Source: Litchfieldella anticariensis FP35 = DSM 16096
Lineage (GTDB): Bacteria; Pseudomonadota; Gammaproteobacteria; Pseudomonadales; Halomonadaceae
Reading direction: 5' to 3'
NCBI RefSeq assembly: GCF_000409775.1
Contig: NZ_KE332377.1
Span: 1-64,000 of the forward strand
Length of the DNA: 64,000 nucleotides
Below the pieces are notes generated by a model. The model searched no databases, had not been told where the DNA came from, and saw only the letters and a program-made list of their open reading frames with translations. Of this stretch, positions 19,224-29,205 are shown piece by piece; within the stretch, counting starts at the first letter, position 1, and every line of letters begins with the position of its first letter. Both the position numbers and the translations under genes were made by a program.

Positions 19224-20423
19224 CTAAGCCTCGTGCTTTCCGATGGACTCTTCGAGACACCCCGCTACCCTAGCTGGTCCGCATATCTGCCGATACAGCT
19301 CGATTAGTTGACTAGCCTTGACGTCCTCGTGCCATTGATCGGCATAGTCCATCGCACTCTGCGACAAGCGGGATCTCAGTGATGCATCGTCCAGCAGTCG
19401 ATTGATCTTATTGGCAAAATCGTTCGGATCATCTTCGGCGATCAGGCAGCCTTCATTGTCACGGAGCACATCCAAGGTGCCCATCACCGCGGTCGATACC
19501 ACCGGTGTCCCCAATGCCATCGATTCCAGTAGCACTAGCCCTTGGGTTTCGGTACGTGAGGCGAACACGAACACATCGGCTGCGCGGTACATCGACTGCA
19601 GGGGGCCGTCTCGTCGCATGTAGCCTACGAATCGCACCGATTTCTCAACCCCTCTTTGCTGTGCTTGTCGGGCAAGAGCGTCCCGTGCCGGGCCTTCCCC
19701 GGCGATCACCAGGAGGGCCGAAGGGTGACGCGAGATCACTTTGGGTAACATGTCGATCAGAAAACCGATGTTCTTCTCGTGCGCCGTGCGGCCGACGAAC
19801 AGTAACAGCGGTGCATTTGTCGGCAGTTGGTAACGTTGACGGAAATCGCCATCCATAGCGCAACGGAACTCTCCCAGCGGAAGGCCGGTTGCGATCACGA
19901 AGATCGGGCGGCGGATGCCATAGCGTTCGACTGCGTCACGCATGGGGGGAGAGGGAGCTATCAGCGCGTCCACTACGTGGCACTGGCGAAGTGCAACGCG
20001 CTTGACTGCCCAGCGCAACAGGCTTCCAGGCAGCCAAGGGATATAATGATGCAGGTATTCTTCGAAGAGGGTATGGCAGGTTTCCACGACTGGCAGGCCC
20101 AATCGTCGGGCCAGCTTCAGTCCCGCATAATGGGCCACGAAGGGGGTGTGTACATGAACCAGGTCGAACTGTCGCCTGGCCAGGTCAGGCATCAACTCGA
20201 GCACTCGCCGATAGTGCATCATGCGATCCTCAGGATCGCCGGGCACACTACGTGATGGAATTCTCAGGATGTCCGGGTCGTCCTCGTGGCCAATCGGATA
20301 GGCCGGACATATCAGTGTCACTGAGTGCCCTTGGCGAGCCAGCGCCTTGCGAAAGCTCTCGACAGAGGTGGAAACGCCATTGACCCTCGGGAAATAGACG
20401 TCCGAGATCATCAGGATATTCAT
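19224..20423 (-). CDS. GT4-family glycosyltransferase
   Basis: 399-residue GT-B fold glycosyltransferase. The N-terminal half has the acceptor-side pattern FPRVNGVSTSVESFRKAL and the HTPF and CHT segments typical of enzymes that glycosylate lipids or build cell-surface glycans. The C-terminal half has the donor-site motif ETQGLVLLESMALGTPVV, in which the E-x7-E pair binds the nucleotide sugar. It is probably a cytoplasmic, membrane-associated enzyme. The start at 20423 (MNILMISDVYFPR) is the family N-terminus; the frame is open further upstream. It is a lone gene, convergent with the signalling module and downstream of the cox unit on the same strand. The exact sugar and acceptor are unknown. 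Confidence 0.85.
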   Translation of the reverse strand: MNILMISDVYFPRVNGVSTSVESFRKALARQGHSVTLICPAYPIGHEDDPDILRIPSRSVPGDPEDRMMHYRRVLELMPDLARRQFDLVHVHTPFVAHYAGLKLARRLGLPVVETCHTLFEEYLHHYIPWLPGSLLRWAVKRVALRQCHVVDALIAPSPPMRDAVERYGIRRPIFVIATGLPLGEFRCAMDGDFRQRYQLPTNAPLLLFVGRTAHEKNIGFLIDMLPKVISRHPSALLVIAGEGPARDALARQAQQRGVEKSVRFVGYMRRDGPLQSMYRAADVFVFASRTETQGLVLLESMALGTPVVSTAVMGTLDVLRDNEGCLIAEDDPNDFANKINRLLDDASLRSRLSQSAMDYADQWHEDVKASQLIELYRQICGPARVAGCLEESIGKHEA

Positions 20424-20718
20424 TTGGCAGATGGCTTCTTTCAGGCACAAGATGTTGTGCACACTATGCTGCTGGCGTGACATTCGCGTGACGTGCTTCC
20501 AGCACTCCTGACGGGTATGCACTGGAACGTCGTGAAAACTCGTGTGGCGTTTGTTATGGAGGATATTTCCCCGAACGAGTCTGAATCGGGGTATAGCAAT
20601 GTTCTCTTAGGCAGGATCGGTGTTATTAGACTATGCTGAAAGCGGTGACGCACAAAATAACTTCGTTGTTATCAGCGTACCCTTCACGCCAGAACTTGCG
20701 TCACCATGCATGCATTCG

Positions 20719-20750
20719 CCCCGGTCTCGGTCCCCGAGATCGGGGCTTTT
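20719..20750 (+). terminator. Strong hairpin with T-tract in a gene-free gap
   Basis: CCCCGGTCTCGG (20719-20730) pairs with CCGAGATCGGGG (20734-20745) with one G-T wobble and a TCC loop; TTTT follows at 20747-20750. The T-tract is on the + strand, yet no + strand gene precedes it between 20424 and 20718. Read on the - strand it could still mark the end of the cox operon, whose last stop is at 20767. The rest of this 343-base gap shows no coding sequence I can support. Confidence 0.55.
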
Positions 20751-20766
20751 CATTGGTCTGCGTGCA

Positions 20767-21030
20767 TCAGCGAGTCATGTAATCGGCCATCGTCAGCACG
20801 ACCAGGAAACCCAACCACAAGACACCGCCCGTGGCATAGACTTTCAACAAGGCATCGGCCGTCTTGAGGCCCATGAACATGACGATGATCACGCCGATCA
20901 TGCACAAGGCGCCACCCAGCACTAAGGCAATAGCCAGCATGCCGCTGAGCAGCTCCGCACCGGCTGCTACGACAACCAGTAATGCCAGGAGCACGATCCA
21001 ACTCAGCAAGTAAAGGCGAAATTCGTTCAT
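20767..21030 (-). CDS. coxD: Cytochrome c oxidase subunit IV family protein
   Basis: 87-residue membrane protein with three hydrophobic segments and almost no soluble part, as in prokaryotic COX4-like subunits of caa3 and bo3 oxidases. These help assembly or stability and hold no redox centre. The start at 21030 (MNEFRLYLL) overlaps the coxC stop in an ATGA, so it is translated together with subunit III. The reading frame is open much further upstream, but that part overlaps coxC. It is the last gene of the long respiratory unit. The sequence is short and weakly conserved, so the call rests partly on context. Confidence 0.8.
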   Translation of the reverse strand: MNEFRLYLLSWIVLLALLVVVAAGAELLSGMLAIALVLGGALCMIGVIIVMFMGLKTADALLKVYATGGVLWLGFLVVLTMADYMTR

Positions 21031-21701
21031 AGGCGCAATACGTAGAGCAGTGTGAAGATAACGACCCACAGTACATCCACGAATGCCCAGTAGAGGGCGG
21101 TGATCTGCACTTGGCGGGCGATACGCGGAGGGTCGCGCCATTGCAGGATGAAGACGGCTATGGTTCCCAATAGACCCAGGCCGACCAGCATGTGAAAGAC
21201 ATGCAGCCCGGTCAGGGAAAAATAGAAGTGGAAGAACAGTCGCACCTGTTGGGCGTGTTCTCCAGAGTGCTCGAAGGCCAAGCCGAGTACTGGCATCAGG
21301 CCCTCTTGGTACTCGTGGTGCCACTCCAGCGCCTTGATGGCGAGGAACGACAGGCCAAGTGCCAGTGTGGCAAGCAGGAACAGCAATGCGCTACGTCGTC
21401 GACCGGCGTTGATGGTGTGCTCGGTCAATACCATGGTCAGGCCGCTGGTAAGCAGGACAGCGGTGTTGGACATACCCATCGGCAAGCTGAGCAGATTCGA
21501 TGCTTCGCTGAAGCCCTGTGGGTAGAGGAAGAGATAGACCACGTAGCTGGCAAATATACCGCCAAACAGCAACAGTTCGGTGGCTAGAAACAGCCACATG
21601 CCAAACTGGTTGGACGCTTGCTGTTGCTGCATCGCTTCGAACTGTTCAGCGACGGGGCCCTGTGCGCTCAGGCGTCTATCCGTCGTCTCGGTCGTAAGCA
21701 T
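21027..21701 (-). CDS. coxC: Cytochrome c oxidase subunit III
   Basis: 224-residue membrane protein of the heme-copper oxidase subunit III family with about five transmembrane helices. Family features include [20 protein letters not shown] near the N-terminus, an internal EWHHEYQEG loop and [12 protein letters not shown] near the end. Subunit III has no metal; it stabilises subunit I and the proton-uptake route. The start at 21701 overlaps the end of coxA by 26 bases. The following coxD overlaps by four bases. It belongs to the caa3 oxidase encoded with Alternative Complex III. Confidence 0.93.
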   Translation of the reverse strand: MLTTETTDRRLSAQGPVAEQFEAMQQQQASNQFGMWLFLATELLLFGGIFASYVVYLFLYPQGFSEASNLLSLPMGMSNTAVLLTSGLTMVLTEHTINAGRRRSALLFLLATLALGLSFLAIKALEWHHEYQEGLMPVLGLAFEHSGEHAQQVRLFFHFYFSLTGLHVFHMLVGLGLLGTIAVFILQWRDPPRIARQVQITALYWAFVDVLWVVIFTLLYVLRL

Positions 21702-23307
21702 AGGCTGGCTCCGTTACACGCGGAATCTGTACGAAGTTGTGCTTCAGCGGAGGGGAGGTGGTCAGCCACTCCAACCCCTTGGCATTCCAGGGGTTGCTTC
21801 CCGCCGGCTGTCCCTTGAATAGCGACCAGGTCAGATAGACCAAGGGCAACAGATAGCCGATGGCCAGCACGCCAGCGCCGAGCGATGACATGGCATTGAG
21901 AATCTGGAAGTCCGCCGGGTACTCGTGGTAGCGCCGTGGCATCCCCAGGTAACCGAGGATGAACTGTGGAAAGAACGTCAGGTTGAAACCGATGAATAAC
22001 GCCAGCGCAGCGACCTTCGACCACAATTCGGAATAGCGCTTGCCGGTCATCTTGGGCCACCAGAAATGCAGCCCTCCCAGATAGGCGGTCACCATTCCAC
22101 CGACCATGATGTAGTGAAAATGCGCGACGACGAAGTAGGTGTCGTGCACATGGATGTCGATGGCGAGCGAGGCGAGGATGATGCCGGTCAGTCCGCCGAT
22201 GGTGAACAGACCGATGAACGACAGGCCATAGAGCATGGGGGCCGTGAAGTGTATACGCCCCTTGTACAGCGTTGCCGTCCAATTGAAGGTCTTGATCGCC
22301 GAGGGCAGGGCGACCAGGAACGTGAAGAACGAGAACATGACGCCGGCGTAGAGACTTTGCCCGGCGACGAACATGTGATGTCCCCAGACGATGAAACCGA
22401 ATATCGCGATGGACATGATCGAGATGGCCATGCCCTTGTAGCCGAAGATGGGATTGCGCGAGAAGCAGGTGATGATCTCCGATACCACCCCCATGCCCGG
22501 CAGGATCATGATGTAGACGGCCGGGTGGGAATAGAACCAGAACAAGTGCTGGAAGAGGATGGGATCGCCTCCGAGCGACGGATCGAAGATACCGATACCG
22601 AGAACCCGTTCCAATGCAATCAACAACAGGGTGCACGAAAGCACCGGCGTTGCCAGCACCATGATCAGGCTGGTGGCGTAGTTGGCCCAGACGAACAGAG
22701 GAAGTCGCATCCATGACAGGCCTGGCGCGCGCATCTTGTGCGTGGTGACGATGAAGTTGATTCCTGTAAGGATGGATGAGAAGCCGACGACGAACACGCC
22801 GGTGACTGCCGCGAGTACCGCGGTGTTGGAGAACATCGTCGAATAAGGTGTGTAGAAGGTCCAGCCGGTATCGACGCCACCGGCGATCACGGCGAACAGC
22901 GTGAAGATGCCGCCGATGGTGTAGATATACCAGGACAGTAGGTTGATTCTGGGAAAGGCCAGGTCACGAGCGCCGACCATCAATGGCAACAGGAAATTGC
23001 CTAGCGTGGCGGGGATCGATGGGATCAGGAAGAACCATATCATGATGATCCCATGCATCGAGAACAACTGATTGTAAGTGTCGGCGGTGACCAAGTCGCC
23101 GCGCGGGGTCATCAATTCCAGCCGGATCAATAATGCCGCGACGCCGCCGAGAAAGAAGAACGCCGTGATGGATGCCAGGTATAGCCAACCGATGCGCTTG
23201 TGATCGGTGGTCAATAACCAGTCGCGCAGACGAAAGCCGCTACTCAGGTAATGTTCACGTGGCCATAGGTCGTTGGCAGGCCATGCATTGCCGGATACAA
23301 CGCTCAT
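21676..23307 (-). CDS. coxA: caa3-type cytochrome c oxidase subunit I, A2 type
   Basis: 543-residue, 12-helix catalytic subunit that reduces O2 to water and pumps protons. The ligands are present: His85 and His398 for the low-spin heme, His261, His310 and His311 for CuB, and His396 for the high-spin heme; Tyr265 is the cross-linked tyrosine. The helix VI motif is YSHPAVY (Tyr259-Ser260) in place of the GHPEVY glutamate of A1 enzymes. This substitution defines the A2 group first characterised in the Rhodothermus caa3 oxidase. K-channel Lys339 (PSAIK) is kept. Its start overlaps coxB in ATGA. Confidence 0.96.
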   Translation of the reverse strand: MSVVSGNAWPANDLWPREHYLSSGFRLRDWLLTTDHKRIGWLYLASITAFFFLGGVAALLIRLELMTPRGDLVTADTYNQLFSMHGIIMIWFFLIPSIPATLGNFLLPLMVGARDLAFPRINLLSWYIYTIGGIFTLFAVIAGGVDTGWTFYTPYSTMFSNTAVLAAVTGVFVVGFSSILTGINFIVTTHKMRAPGLSWMRLPLFVWANYATSLIMVLATPVLSCTLLLIALERVLGIGIFDPSLGGDPILFQHLFWFYSHPAVYIMILPGMGVVSEIITCFSRNPIFGYKGMAISIMSIAIFGFIVWGHHMFVAGQSLYAGVMFSFFTFLVALPSAIKTFNWTATLYKGRIHFTAPMLYGLSFIGLFTIGGLTGIILASLAIDIHVHDTYFVVAHFHYIMVGGMVTAYLGGLHFWWPKMTGKRYSELWSKVAALALFIGFNLTFFPQFILGYLGMPRRYHEYPADFQILNAMSSLGAGVLAIGYLLPLVYLTWSLFKGQPAGSNPWNAKGLEWLTTSPPLKHNFVQIPRVTEPAYAYDRDDG

Positions 23308-24320
23308 GGCTCTTCTCCGTCGGTTGTGTCATCTGGGGGAGTTGTCCCGCTTTCCTCGGGTTGCAGCGACTTGATATAGGCGATGATCTGCAGGAGTTCG
23401 TCTTCCGAGATCTGACCCGAGAAACTTGGCATGATGGGATTGAAGCCAGCGACGACATGCTTTTGGGGTTGGAGGATCGAGTCGCGTAGGTAGGCGTCAT
23501 CGGCCATGACCGTACCGCCGCTGGAAAGGGGCACGGGACGCCCGTAGACACCTGCCAGCTCGGGCGCCCTGACACTCGATTCGCCTATGTGACAGCCACT
23601 GCAGCCATAGCTTGAAAACAATCTGGCGCCCTGTACCTCTGGCGTGTCGTGTTGGCCCTGGCGACTCAACCAGCGTTGATAGGCGGCTTGCTCCATCGCC
23701 ACGATTTTGCCGCGCATGCGTGAATGGTAGCTACCGCAGTATTCGGCGCAGAACAGGCGATACTCGCCTGGCGTCGTTGCTTCGAACCAGACCTCGCGGT
23801 AGGCCCCGGGAAGTACATCGCGCTTGATGCGAAAATCGGGGATGTAAAAGCTGTGAATCACGTCTTCCGAGGTAACCCGTAAGGCAATGGTTTCTCCCAC
23901 CGGGACGTGTATGGTATTGATCTCGCGGGCTCCATCGGGATGCTGGACTTTCCACATCCATTGCTTGCCGATGACGTTGATGGTCATGGCCGATTGTGGA
24001 CCGCGGTATTGGCCCAGATACAGATCGCTCGACCAGGCGAACAGCCCCATGAATACCACGAACATGATGGTGAGCACGCCGAGCTCGATACGTTGACTGG
24101 TGCGTGGGGAGGGGATGTGTTCTCGATTGGCATGACTATTGGCGCGATATCGATAGCCGAAATAGCAAATCAGGGCGAACACCAGAATCGTCAGCAAGCC
24201 GCACACCACCACCATGACGAGGTAAAAGATATCGAGGTCTCCGGCGAAGCGGGATGCCTGCTCAGGCAAGAAACGCAAGCCCCGCTCGATATCAGGGAGG
24301 TAGGCTCGCTGTTCGCTCAT
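23304..24320 (-). CDS. coxB: Cytochrome c oxidase subunit II fused to cytochrome c (caa3)
   Basis: 338 residues: two transmembrane helices (about 30-55 and 80-100), a periplasmic cupredoxin domain with the CuA site (His156, Cys191, Cys195, His199, Met202 in [12 protein letters not shown]), then a C-terminal cytochrome c domain with CSGCH (240-244) and a probable Met ligand in NPIMPSFSG. The fused heme domain makes this a caa3 oxidase that can take electrons directly from Alternative Complex III without soluble cytochrome c. The start at 24320 ([10 protein letters not shown]) overlaps the sco stop in ATGA; the longer open frame upstream lies inside sco. An acidic low-complexity tail ends the protein. 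Confidence 0.95.
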   Translation of the reverse strand: MSEQRAYLPDIERGLRFLPEQASRFAGDLDIFYLVMVVVCGLLTILVFALICYFGYRYRANSHANREHIPSPRTSQRIELGVLTIMFVVFMGLFAWSSDLYLGQYRGPQSAMTINVIGKQWMWKVQHPDGAREINTIHVPVGETIALRVTSEDVIHSFYIPDFRIKRDVLPGAYREVWFEATTPGEYRLFCAEYCGSYHSRMRGKIVAMEQAAYQRWLSRQGQHDTPEVQGARLFSSYGCSGCHIGESSVRAPELAGVYGRPVPLSSGGTVMADDAYLRDSILQPQKHVVAGFNPIMPSFSGQISEDELLQIIAYIKSLQPEESGTTPPDDTTDGEEP

Positions 24321-25129
24321 GTGCGCTCCCTCCGGCGCATCCATAGAATCGCCCCTGCGAGTGCCAACACCGAACCCCCTCCAGCGACACGTAGCAGATT
24401 CATCACGGCCAGGTTGTACTGCCCGGTTTGCGGGTCGAAGCGATAGCAACGAACGAGGATCTTTTGCAGCGGGCTACCCAGTTCACCCTTGCCGGCTTCC
24501 ACCAGTGCCAGTCGTAGATCCGGTGCTTCCGGGCGTATACCCAACAGATAGTGGGTGATCTTTCCTCCGGGAGCTGCGACGACGACACCGGCTGGGTGAG
24601 CATAATCGCCGGTCTCCGGGTCACGGGCGTAGCGAAAGCCGATGGCATTGGCCAATGCATCGATAGCCGGCTTCTTGCCAGTCAACAGCCGCCAGTCACT
24701 GGTGGCCTCACCATGGCGATTGCGTAACTCGGTATGGATACGCTGGGCATCCACGGGACCTTCCTCTGGGGCGATGCTGACGATAACGACTTGATATTCG
24801 TCACTGCCGAAAGGCAGTCTATCGGTCGTATTGGCGATACGATCGAGCAACATCGGGCAAAGCTGCGGGCAGTTGTACCAGGCCAACGCCAACACCAACG
24901 GCTTGTTTGCAGTGAGAGAGCCGATACTGACCAGTTTTCCTTGGGCATCTCGGAACTCCAGCTCTTCAGGTAACGAGTTGCCGATGCGTTGCTGGTAATC
25001 GACTTGGCCGATTACCTCGGCGTCTGGTGATGGTGAGGAGGCTAGAGTCGGCATCGATAGCATGCTTGCCACGACCCAGGTGATGGCGAACGAAATCCCA
25101 TATTCTCGCATCGGCACGCTGAATCTCAT
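24317..25129 (-). CDS. Sco1/SenC copper chaperone
   Basis: 270-residue membrane-anchored thioredoxin-fold protein that delivers copper to the CuA site of subunit II. It has an N-terminal signal/anchor, the copper-binding CPQLC pair in AWYNCPQLCPMLL, and a downstream His (GGKITHYLLG) that completes the site. A hydrophobic C-terminal segment (GSVLALAGAILWM) before a basic tail adds a second membrane anchor, common in Sco proteins of ACIII-caa3 clusters. Both ends overlap neighbours in ATGA (the gene upstream and coxB), tying its synthesis to the oxidase. Confidence 0.93.
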   Translation of the reverse strand: MRFSVPMREYGISFAITWVVASMLSMPTLASSPSPDAEVIGQVDYQQRIGNSLPEELEFRDAQGKLVSIGSLTANKPLVLALAWYNCPQLCPMLLDRIANTTDRLPFGSDEYQVVIVSIAPEEGPVDAQRIHTELRNRHGEATSDWRLLTGKKPAIDALANAIGFRYARDPETGDYAHPAGVVVAAPGGKITHYLLGIRPEAPDLRLALVEAGKGELGSPLQKILVRCYRFDPQTGQYNLAVMNLLRVAGGGSVLALAGAILWMRRRERT

Positions 25130-25575
25130 GGTGCTCTCTCCGGCTTCGCAGCGGAGTCTCCCGCCTTTTGGTTGGCTGGAATTGATTCCCGTGGTGGATT
25201 CACGTTCTGCCCTGAATCAGGCAGTCCACGACGCAGGAGCGCCCGTTTGGCCTGCTCGATGGGAATGTGCACGATCCCGGCTTCCCTGTTCACCCAACCC
25301 ACACTGTTCAGTTGACGTTCGATATCTCGACTGAAGGCGGCATAGTCGCGCGTGGGATCGGCTTGCAGGCGCGGACCCTGCATCTCACTACGTGGTCCGG
25401 CGAAAGGGCTGTCTGGCTCGGGAGCCATGCGCCAAACCGTTGTCATCAGGGCCCAGACGATCAGCAGACCAAGCGGTACGAACAGCACCATGAACGCGAT
25501 GATCCCAAAAGGCAGTCGGGCCGGTACGTCTCGTGTCTCATAGTCGGGTGTGCTGTCTCTATCATGTTCCGTCAT
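25126..25575 (-). CDS. Single-pass membrane protein of the ACIII-oxidase cluster, unknown role
   Basis: 149 residues with one transmembrane helix near the N-terminus (GIIAFMVLFVPLGLLIVWAL) and a soluble tail. The tail contains PRLQADPTRDYAAFSRDIER and GWVNREAGIVHIPIEQAKRALLRRGLP, a pattern recurring in small proteins beside sco in ACIII-oxidase clusters. I know no assigned function; an assembly or linker role is only suggested by position. The start at 25575 overlaps actF by 14 bases and the stop overlaps sco in ATGA. The last 30 residues are low-complexity and hydrophilic. Confidence 0.8.
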   Translation of the reverse strand: MTEHDRDSTPDYETRDVPARLPFGIIAFMVLFVPLGLLIVWALMTTVWRMAPEPDSPFAGPRSEMQGPRLQADPTRDYAAFSRDIERQLNSVGWVNREAGIVHIPIEQAKRALLRRGLPDSGQNVNPPRESIPANQKAGDSAAKPERAP

Positions 25576-26689
25576 GGTATTTCTCCTCGACGGAGCGGAA
25601 GGCGATCAGGGCGTGGCGTCGGGTATCTCCGATCCACCACAATGCGGCGGTGGCCAGGGTGACGATGGCAATGGGGCCGAACAAGAAGGCCCAACCCGAT
25701 GTCGTGAAAGAGGGCCAGACCAGCCAATGCATATGCAGTAGGTATCCAACGAGAGCGATCGCTGCAGTAAGCCGCAGCCAGCCTGAACGTCGCTTGGCGG
25801 CAGTGGGTAGCAGCATGGCGAAGGGAATGGCCAGAAACAGTAGCGTACTGAGCCGTCCCACCCACAACCAGGCGCCTTCGCTACGATTCAGGTACCAGCT
25901 GATTTCAAAGGGGAGATTGGCCGACCAGACGATGATCAACTGCGAGAAGGCAAGGAAAGCCCAGCCCAGCAATACGGCGAGCCATAAATTGGCCAGGTCG
26001 AGTCGTATCGAGGGGCGCAGTGATACGACACTAATGAACAGACCCAATGCCAGGACCGATACCACACAGATTGCCATGATTTCGAGGCCATATATGTCCG
26101 AATAGAACGTCGGCTCCAGCGACATCAGCCAGTCATAGCAGAAGAAGGTCACCGTCAGCGCCCATACGATCAAACCAGGAGCGTACCAACGCGGGGTACT
26201 TGATCGAGACGATGGGGGACGGGTCAGCCCCAAGGAGAGGCCGACCCATATCATCAGGTAGAGCAGGGTACGAGCAATGAAGAACGGCTCATTGAGATAG
26301 AACCGCTTATGGCGTACGACGTCGGGGAGCGTGTCGTGAGCCGCCATCCAGGGAAACAGGACATCCAGTCCCAGCAATAAAGGCAACAAGGCCAGAGCAA
26401 AGAGCGGCATGCTGGCCACCAGGTTACGCCACACAAGGTGGCTTTCATCGCCCCAGGCACCTCCCGTGAGACCATGCACCATCAGCAGCGCCATGGCGCC
26501 AAGGGGAAGAAACGCCAGCAGTACCCATGCCGTCAGCCATGCCTGAAGCAAGGTAGACCAGGCCATGAGGGCTCCTAGTAGGCTGAGCGCTAGCGCTACT
26601 TGAAGCGTGAGTACCAGCGGGGGTTGCTGGCGAAAACGCCGTACCGCAGACGTGCCACTTGATGATAGGTAGGTCAGGAGCCGTTTCAT
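25562..26689 (-). CDS. actF: Alternative Complex III membrane subunit ActF
   Basis: 375-residue polytopic membrane protein with about ten predicted helices, related to ActC and NrfD-like quinol-binding subunits. Family-like segments are WGDESHLVWRNL, KRFYLNEPFFIARTLLYLMIW and TFFCYDWLMSLEPTFYS. In known ACIII structures ActF is homologous to ActC but is not thought to hold the main quinol site. The start at 26689 overlaps actE in ATGA. It lies between the cytochrome actE and the small membrane protein, in the standard actABCDEF order. Confidence 0.92.
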   Translation of the reverse strand: MKRLLTYLSSSGTSAVRRFRQQPPLVLTLQVALALSLLGALMAWSTLLQAWLTAWVLLAFLPLGAMALLMVHGLTGGAWGDESHLVWRNLVASMPLFALALLPLLLGLDVLFPWMAAHDTLPDVVRHKRFYLNEPFFIARTLLYLMIWVGLSLGLTRPPSSRSSTPRWYAPGLIVWALTVTFFCYDWLMSLEPTFYSDIYGLEIMAICVVSVLALGLFISVVSLRPSIRLDLANLWLAVLLGWAFLAFSQLIIVWSANLPFEISWYLNRSEGAWLWVGRLSTLLFLAIPFAMLLPTAAKRRSGWLRLTAAIALVGYLLHMHWLVWPSFTTSGWAFLFGPIAIVTLATAALWWIGDTRRHALIAFRSVEEKYHDGT

Positions 26690-27270
26690 TGATTGCCCTC
26701 CCGACGAGTGTCCCCGGTAGAGGCCCTTTCCAGTTCGCTGCGCTGGGCCGGGGGCAAGTCATCGACGCTGGTATGCTGCGAGAGTTGCAGGGCCTGGATA
26801 TACGCAGCGATCGCCCAGCGGTCTTCCACCGGCACACGATCACGATAGGGATACATCACGCCAAACCCATTGGTGATGACATCGACGACGTGTTGCAAGG
26901 GAGCGTTGCGTAGCCGCTCGCTGTGGAATGTCGGAGGGGCTGGGAAGCCGCGTTGTACGACCATACCGTTGCCATGGCCAGTTCTGTCGTGACAAGGAGA
27001 GCAGAAAATGTCGTAACGCTGCTGGCCGCGATCGAGCAGGGCGGCGTCGAGTTCTTGGGGCTGGGTGTCAGGTATGGGCTTGAGTGTATCGTCGTGTGCA
27101 ATGGTCCCAGGTACTGGTTCCCGCGCGGATTGACCATGAGGCCAGCCAGGCGCTGCCTCGAAGGTTTCGTACTTGGGTTGGCGCTCCATGGATGGCTGGT
27201 CGCAACCGACCAACAGCACCCCGATGACTATTGCCAATGCACTGGGCCATTCGTCATGACGGTACCTCAT
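26686..27270 (-). CDS. actE: Alternative Complex III monoheme cytochrome c lipoprotein ActE
   Basis: 194 residues. The N-terminus is a lipoprotein signal with lipobox LLVGC. The heme c site is CSPCH in YDIFCSPCHDRTGHGNG, and the axial Met lies in NGFGVMYPYRDRV, which is the usual ActE signature. It passes electrons from the iron-sulfur and multiheme part of ACIII towards the oxidase, here most likely the cytochrome domain of CoxB. Start and stop overlap actD and actF in four-base overlaps. The hydrophilic C-terminal 25 residues look disordered. Confidence 0.93.
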   Translation of the reverse strand: MRYRHDEWPSALAIVIGVLLVGCDQPSMERQPKYETFEAAPGWPHGQSAREPVPGTIAHDDTLKPIPDTQPQELDAALLDRGQQRYDIFCSPCHDRTGHGNGMVVQRGFPAPPTFHSERLRNAPLQHVVDVITNGFGVMYPYRDRVPVEDRWAIAAYIQALQLSQHTSVDDLPPAQRSELERASTGDTRREGNQ

Positions 27271-27821
27271 GGTGGCACCTCCTGCACGTCTTCCGCACCA
27301 AGGTCCGTCAGGCGTGAACGCAACGACTCGATTTCGTCATGGGTAAGCGTTCCCACGTTGGTGAGTAAGAAGAAGGCGTCGTTGGAGGCGCGTTCGAACA
27401 TGGTGATGTTGAAGGCCGGGTGATAGAGGCGTGGCAGGCGGTTGCCGCACAGCATGCCGAGAAAGGCGGTTACGACCGCAGAGAGGATTGCCAGTACAAA
27501 GGCGATCAAGGCGAAAGGTGGCCAACTGTGAAGTGGCTTGCCGCCCACCACGAACGGATAGTCGACGGCGGCGCTGTACCACACCATCCAATAAGTGCCC
27601 GCGGCGACAGCCAGGGAGGCTATCAGGGTCACTACCGTCAGCCAACGCGAGCGAACTCCCAGGGCTTCGTTGAGTTCCTCGACAGGATAGGGGCTGAACG
27701 CCTCAAGTTCCCTGTAACCCTCTTCACGCAACGTTCGGATGGCGACGATCAGCGCATCGGCATCATGAAATCTCCCCAGTAGGCCGTACCGTTTGGAAGC
27801 GTTTGAGGTGGCCTCACTCAT
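27267..27821 (-). CDS. actD: Alternative Complex III subunit ActD (DUF3341)
   Basis: 184-residue protein of the DUF3341 family. An N-terminal soluble part (LLGRFHDADALIVAIRTLREEGY, EAFSPYPVEEL) precedes two transmembrane helices, followed by a C-terminal soluble domain. ActD is a peripheral/membrane scaffold of ACIII without a cofactor. I chose the ATG at 27821 (MSEATSN), which overlaps the end of actC by 8 bases; the frame continues to 27848, but that start lacks support. It keeps the usual place between actC and actE. Confidence 0.92.
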   Translation of the reverse strand: MSEATSNASKRYGLLGRFHDADALIVAIRTLREEGYRELEAFSPYPVEELNEALGVRSRWLTVVTLIASLAVAAGTYWMVWYSAAVDYPFVVGGKPLHSWPPFALIAFVLAILSAVVTAFLGMLCGNRLPRLYHPAFNITMFERASNDAFFLLTNVGTLTHDEIESLRSRLTDLGAEDVQEVPP

Positions 27822-29205
27822 GACTGGCCTCCCCGGGGGATGCCTCATCGCGGCTTTTCTCCGATGCCTGGCGTTTGGCGATTAGTGCGCGCATATCGTG
27901 CATCGAGATCAGTGGCATCAACTTGACGAAGATCAGCAGTAGCAGGCCAAACAGTCCCAGTGAGCCGAAATAGGTTGCCCAGTCCCAGCCAGTGGGCCAG
28001 ACGGTATCCCAGTTCGAGGGCATGTAGTCGGCATGCGTCGACGTGAAGACGATCTGGAAACGCTCTAACCACATGCCCAGGTTACTGGTCAGTGCCAGGC
28101 ACAGTAAGGCCATGGGCGAGCGGCGCACACGTTTGAACCACAACAATTGCGTGAGTACCACGTTGCAGAAGATCATGCTCCACCAGATCGGTGCGTAGGG
28201 GCCGGTCCAGCGATCGAAGTAGACGGTGCGGTAGTAATCTTCCCCGCTGTAGAACGCGACGAAAATTTCCTGGGTATAGGCATAACTCACGATCAGCGCG
28301 AACAGCAGCATCATTCTGCCTAGATAGTCGAGGTGCGTTGGCGTTACCAAATCATGCAGCTTGAACAGGCTGCGTAGCGCGACGGCTAGCAAAGCCACGG
28401 TGGAAAAACCTGAAAACAGTGCACCGGCAACGAAATAGGGGGGGAATATGGTGAAGTGATAACCAGGGACGATCGATACCGCCAGGTCCAGCGAGATGAT
28501 GCCGGTTACCGTGACCACGATCGGAGTGGCCAGGGCAGCGAAGATCATGGTGGTCTTCTCATAGCGCATCCAATGGGCTGCCGAACCGTTCCATCCTAAT
28601 GCCAGCACGGCATAGAAGTAGGCTCTCCAGCCGCGAGCTCGGTCGCGCAAGGTCGCCAGGTCCGGCAGCAAGCTCATGTACAGGAAGCTGGCGGTGAAGA
28701 TCAGATAGGTGCTAATGGCCAGGAAGTCCCAGACCAGGGGGCTACGCCACTGAGGCCATAGGCCCATGGTGTCGGGATAGGGCAGCAGGTAGTAGAAGAA
28801 CTGCGGACGTCCCAGGTGAATGACGGGGTACAGGCCGGCGCAGACGATGGCGAACATCGCCATGGCTTCGGCGAAGCGGTTGATGGCGGCCCGCCAGGGC
28901 TGGCGGGTGAGCAGCAGCACCGCCGAGATCAGTGTGCCGGCATGGGCAATACCAATCCACCAGATGGTATTGAGAATCGGCATGCCCCAGGCGACCGGGA
29001 TGTTGAGGCCAAAGATCCCGATGCCCACCGTGAATAATACCGACAGCGAGAGTACGAACATCAAGGTCAGGCCGGCGCAGATCAGGACAGCGATCCACCA
29101 ACCCAGAGGTGAGCGTCGTTCAAGCACCAGTGCGCTGATCCGCTGGGTGAGCGAGGCATGCGTCAGGTCGGCTGGGAGCAGGGCATCGCGCTCAGTCGGT
29201 TTCAT
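27814..29205 (-). CDS. actC: Alternative Complex III quinol-binding subunit ActC (NrfD family)
   Basis: 463 residues with about ten transmembrane helices, NrfD/PsrC-like. Conserved features include WGMPILNTIWWIGIAHAGTL, HLGRPQFFYYLLPYP and a cytoplasmic C-terminal charged tail. In ACIII structures this subunit holds the menaquinol/ubiquinol site next to the ActB iron-sulfur chain. The start at 29205 overlaps the actB stop in ATGA. It is part of the - strand unit running from actA to coxD. Confidence 0.94.
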   Translation of the reverse strand: MKPTERDALLPADLTHASLTQRISALVLERRSPLGWWIAVLICAGLTLMFVLSLSVLFTVGIGIFGLNIPVAWGMPILNTIWWIGIAHAGTLISAVLLLTRQPWRAAINRFAEAMAMFAIVCAGLYPVIHLGRPQFFYYLLPYPDTMGLWPQWRSPLVWDFLAISTYLIFTASFLYMSLLPDLATLRDRARGWRAYFYAVLALGWNGSAAHWMRYEKTTMIFAALATPIVVTVTGIISLDLAVSIVPGYHFTIFPPYFVAGALFSGFSTVALLAVALRSLFKLHDLVTPTHLDYLGRMMLLFALIVSYAYTQEIFVAFYSGEDYYRTVYFDRWTGPYAPIWWSMIFCNVVLTQLLWFKRVRRSPMALLCLALTSNLGMWLERFQIVFTSTHADYMPSNWDTVWPTGWDWATYFGSLGLFGLLLLIFVKLMPLISMHDMRALIAKRQASEKSRDEASPGEASHE

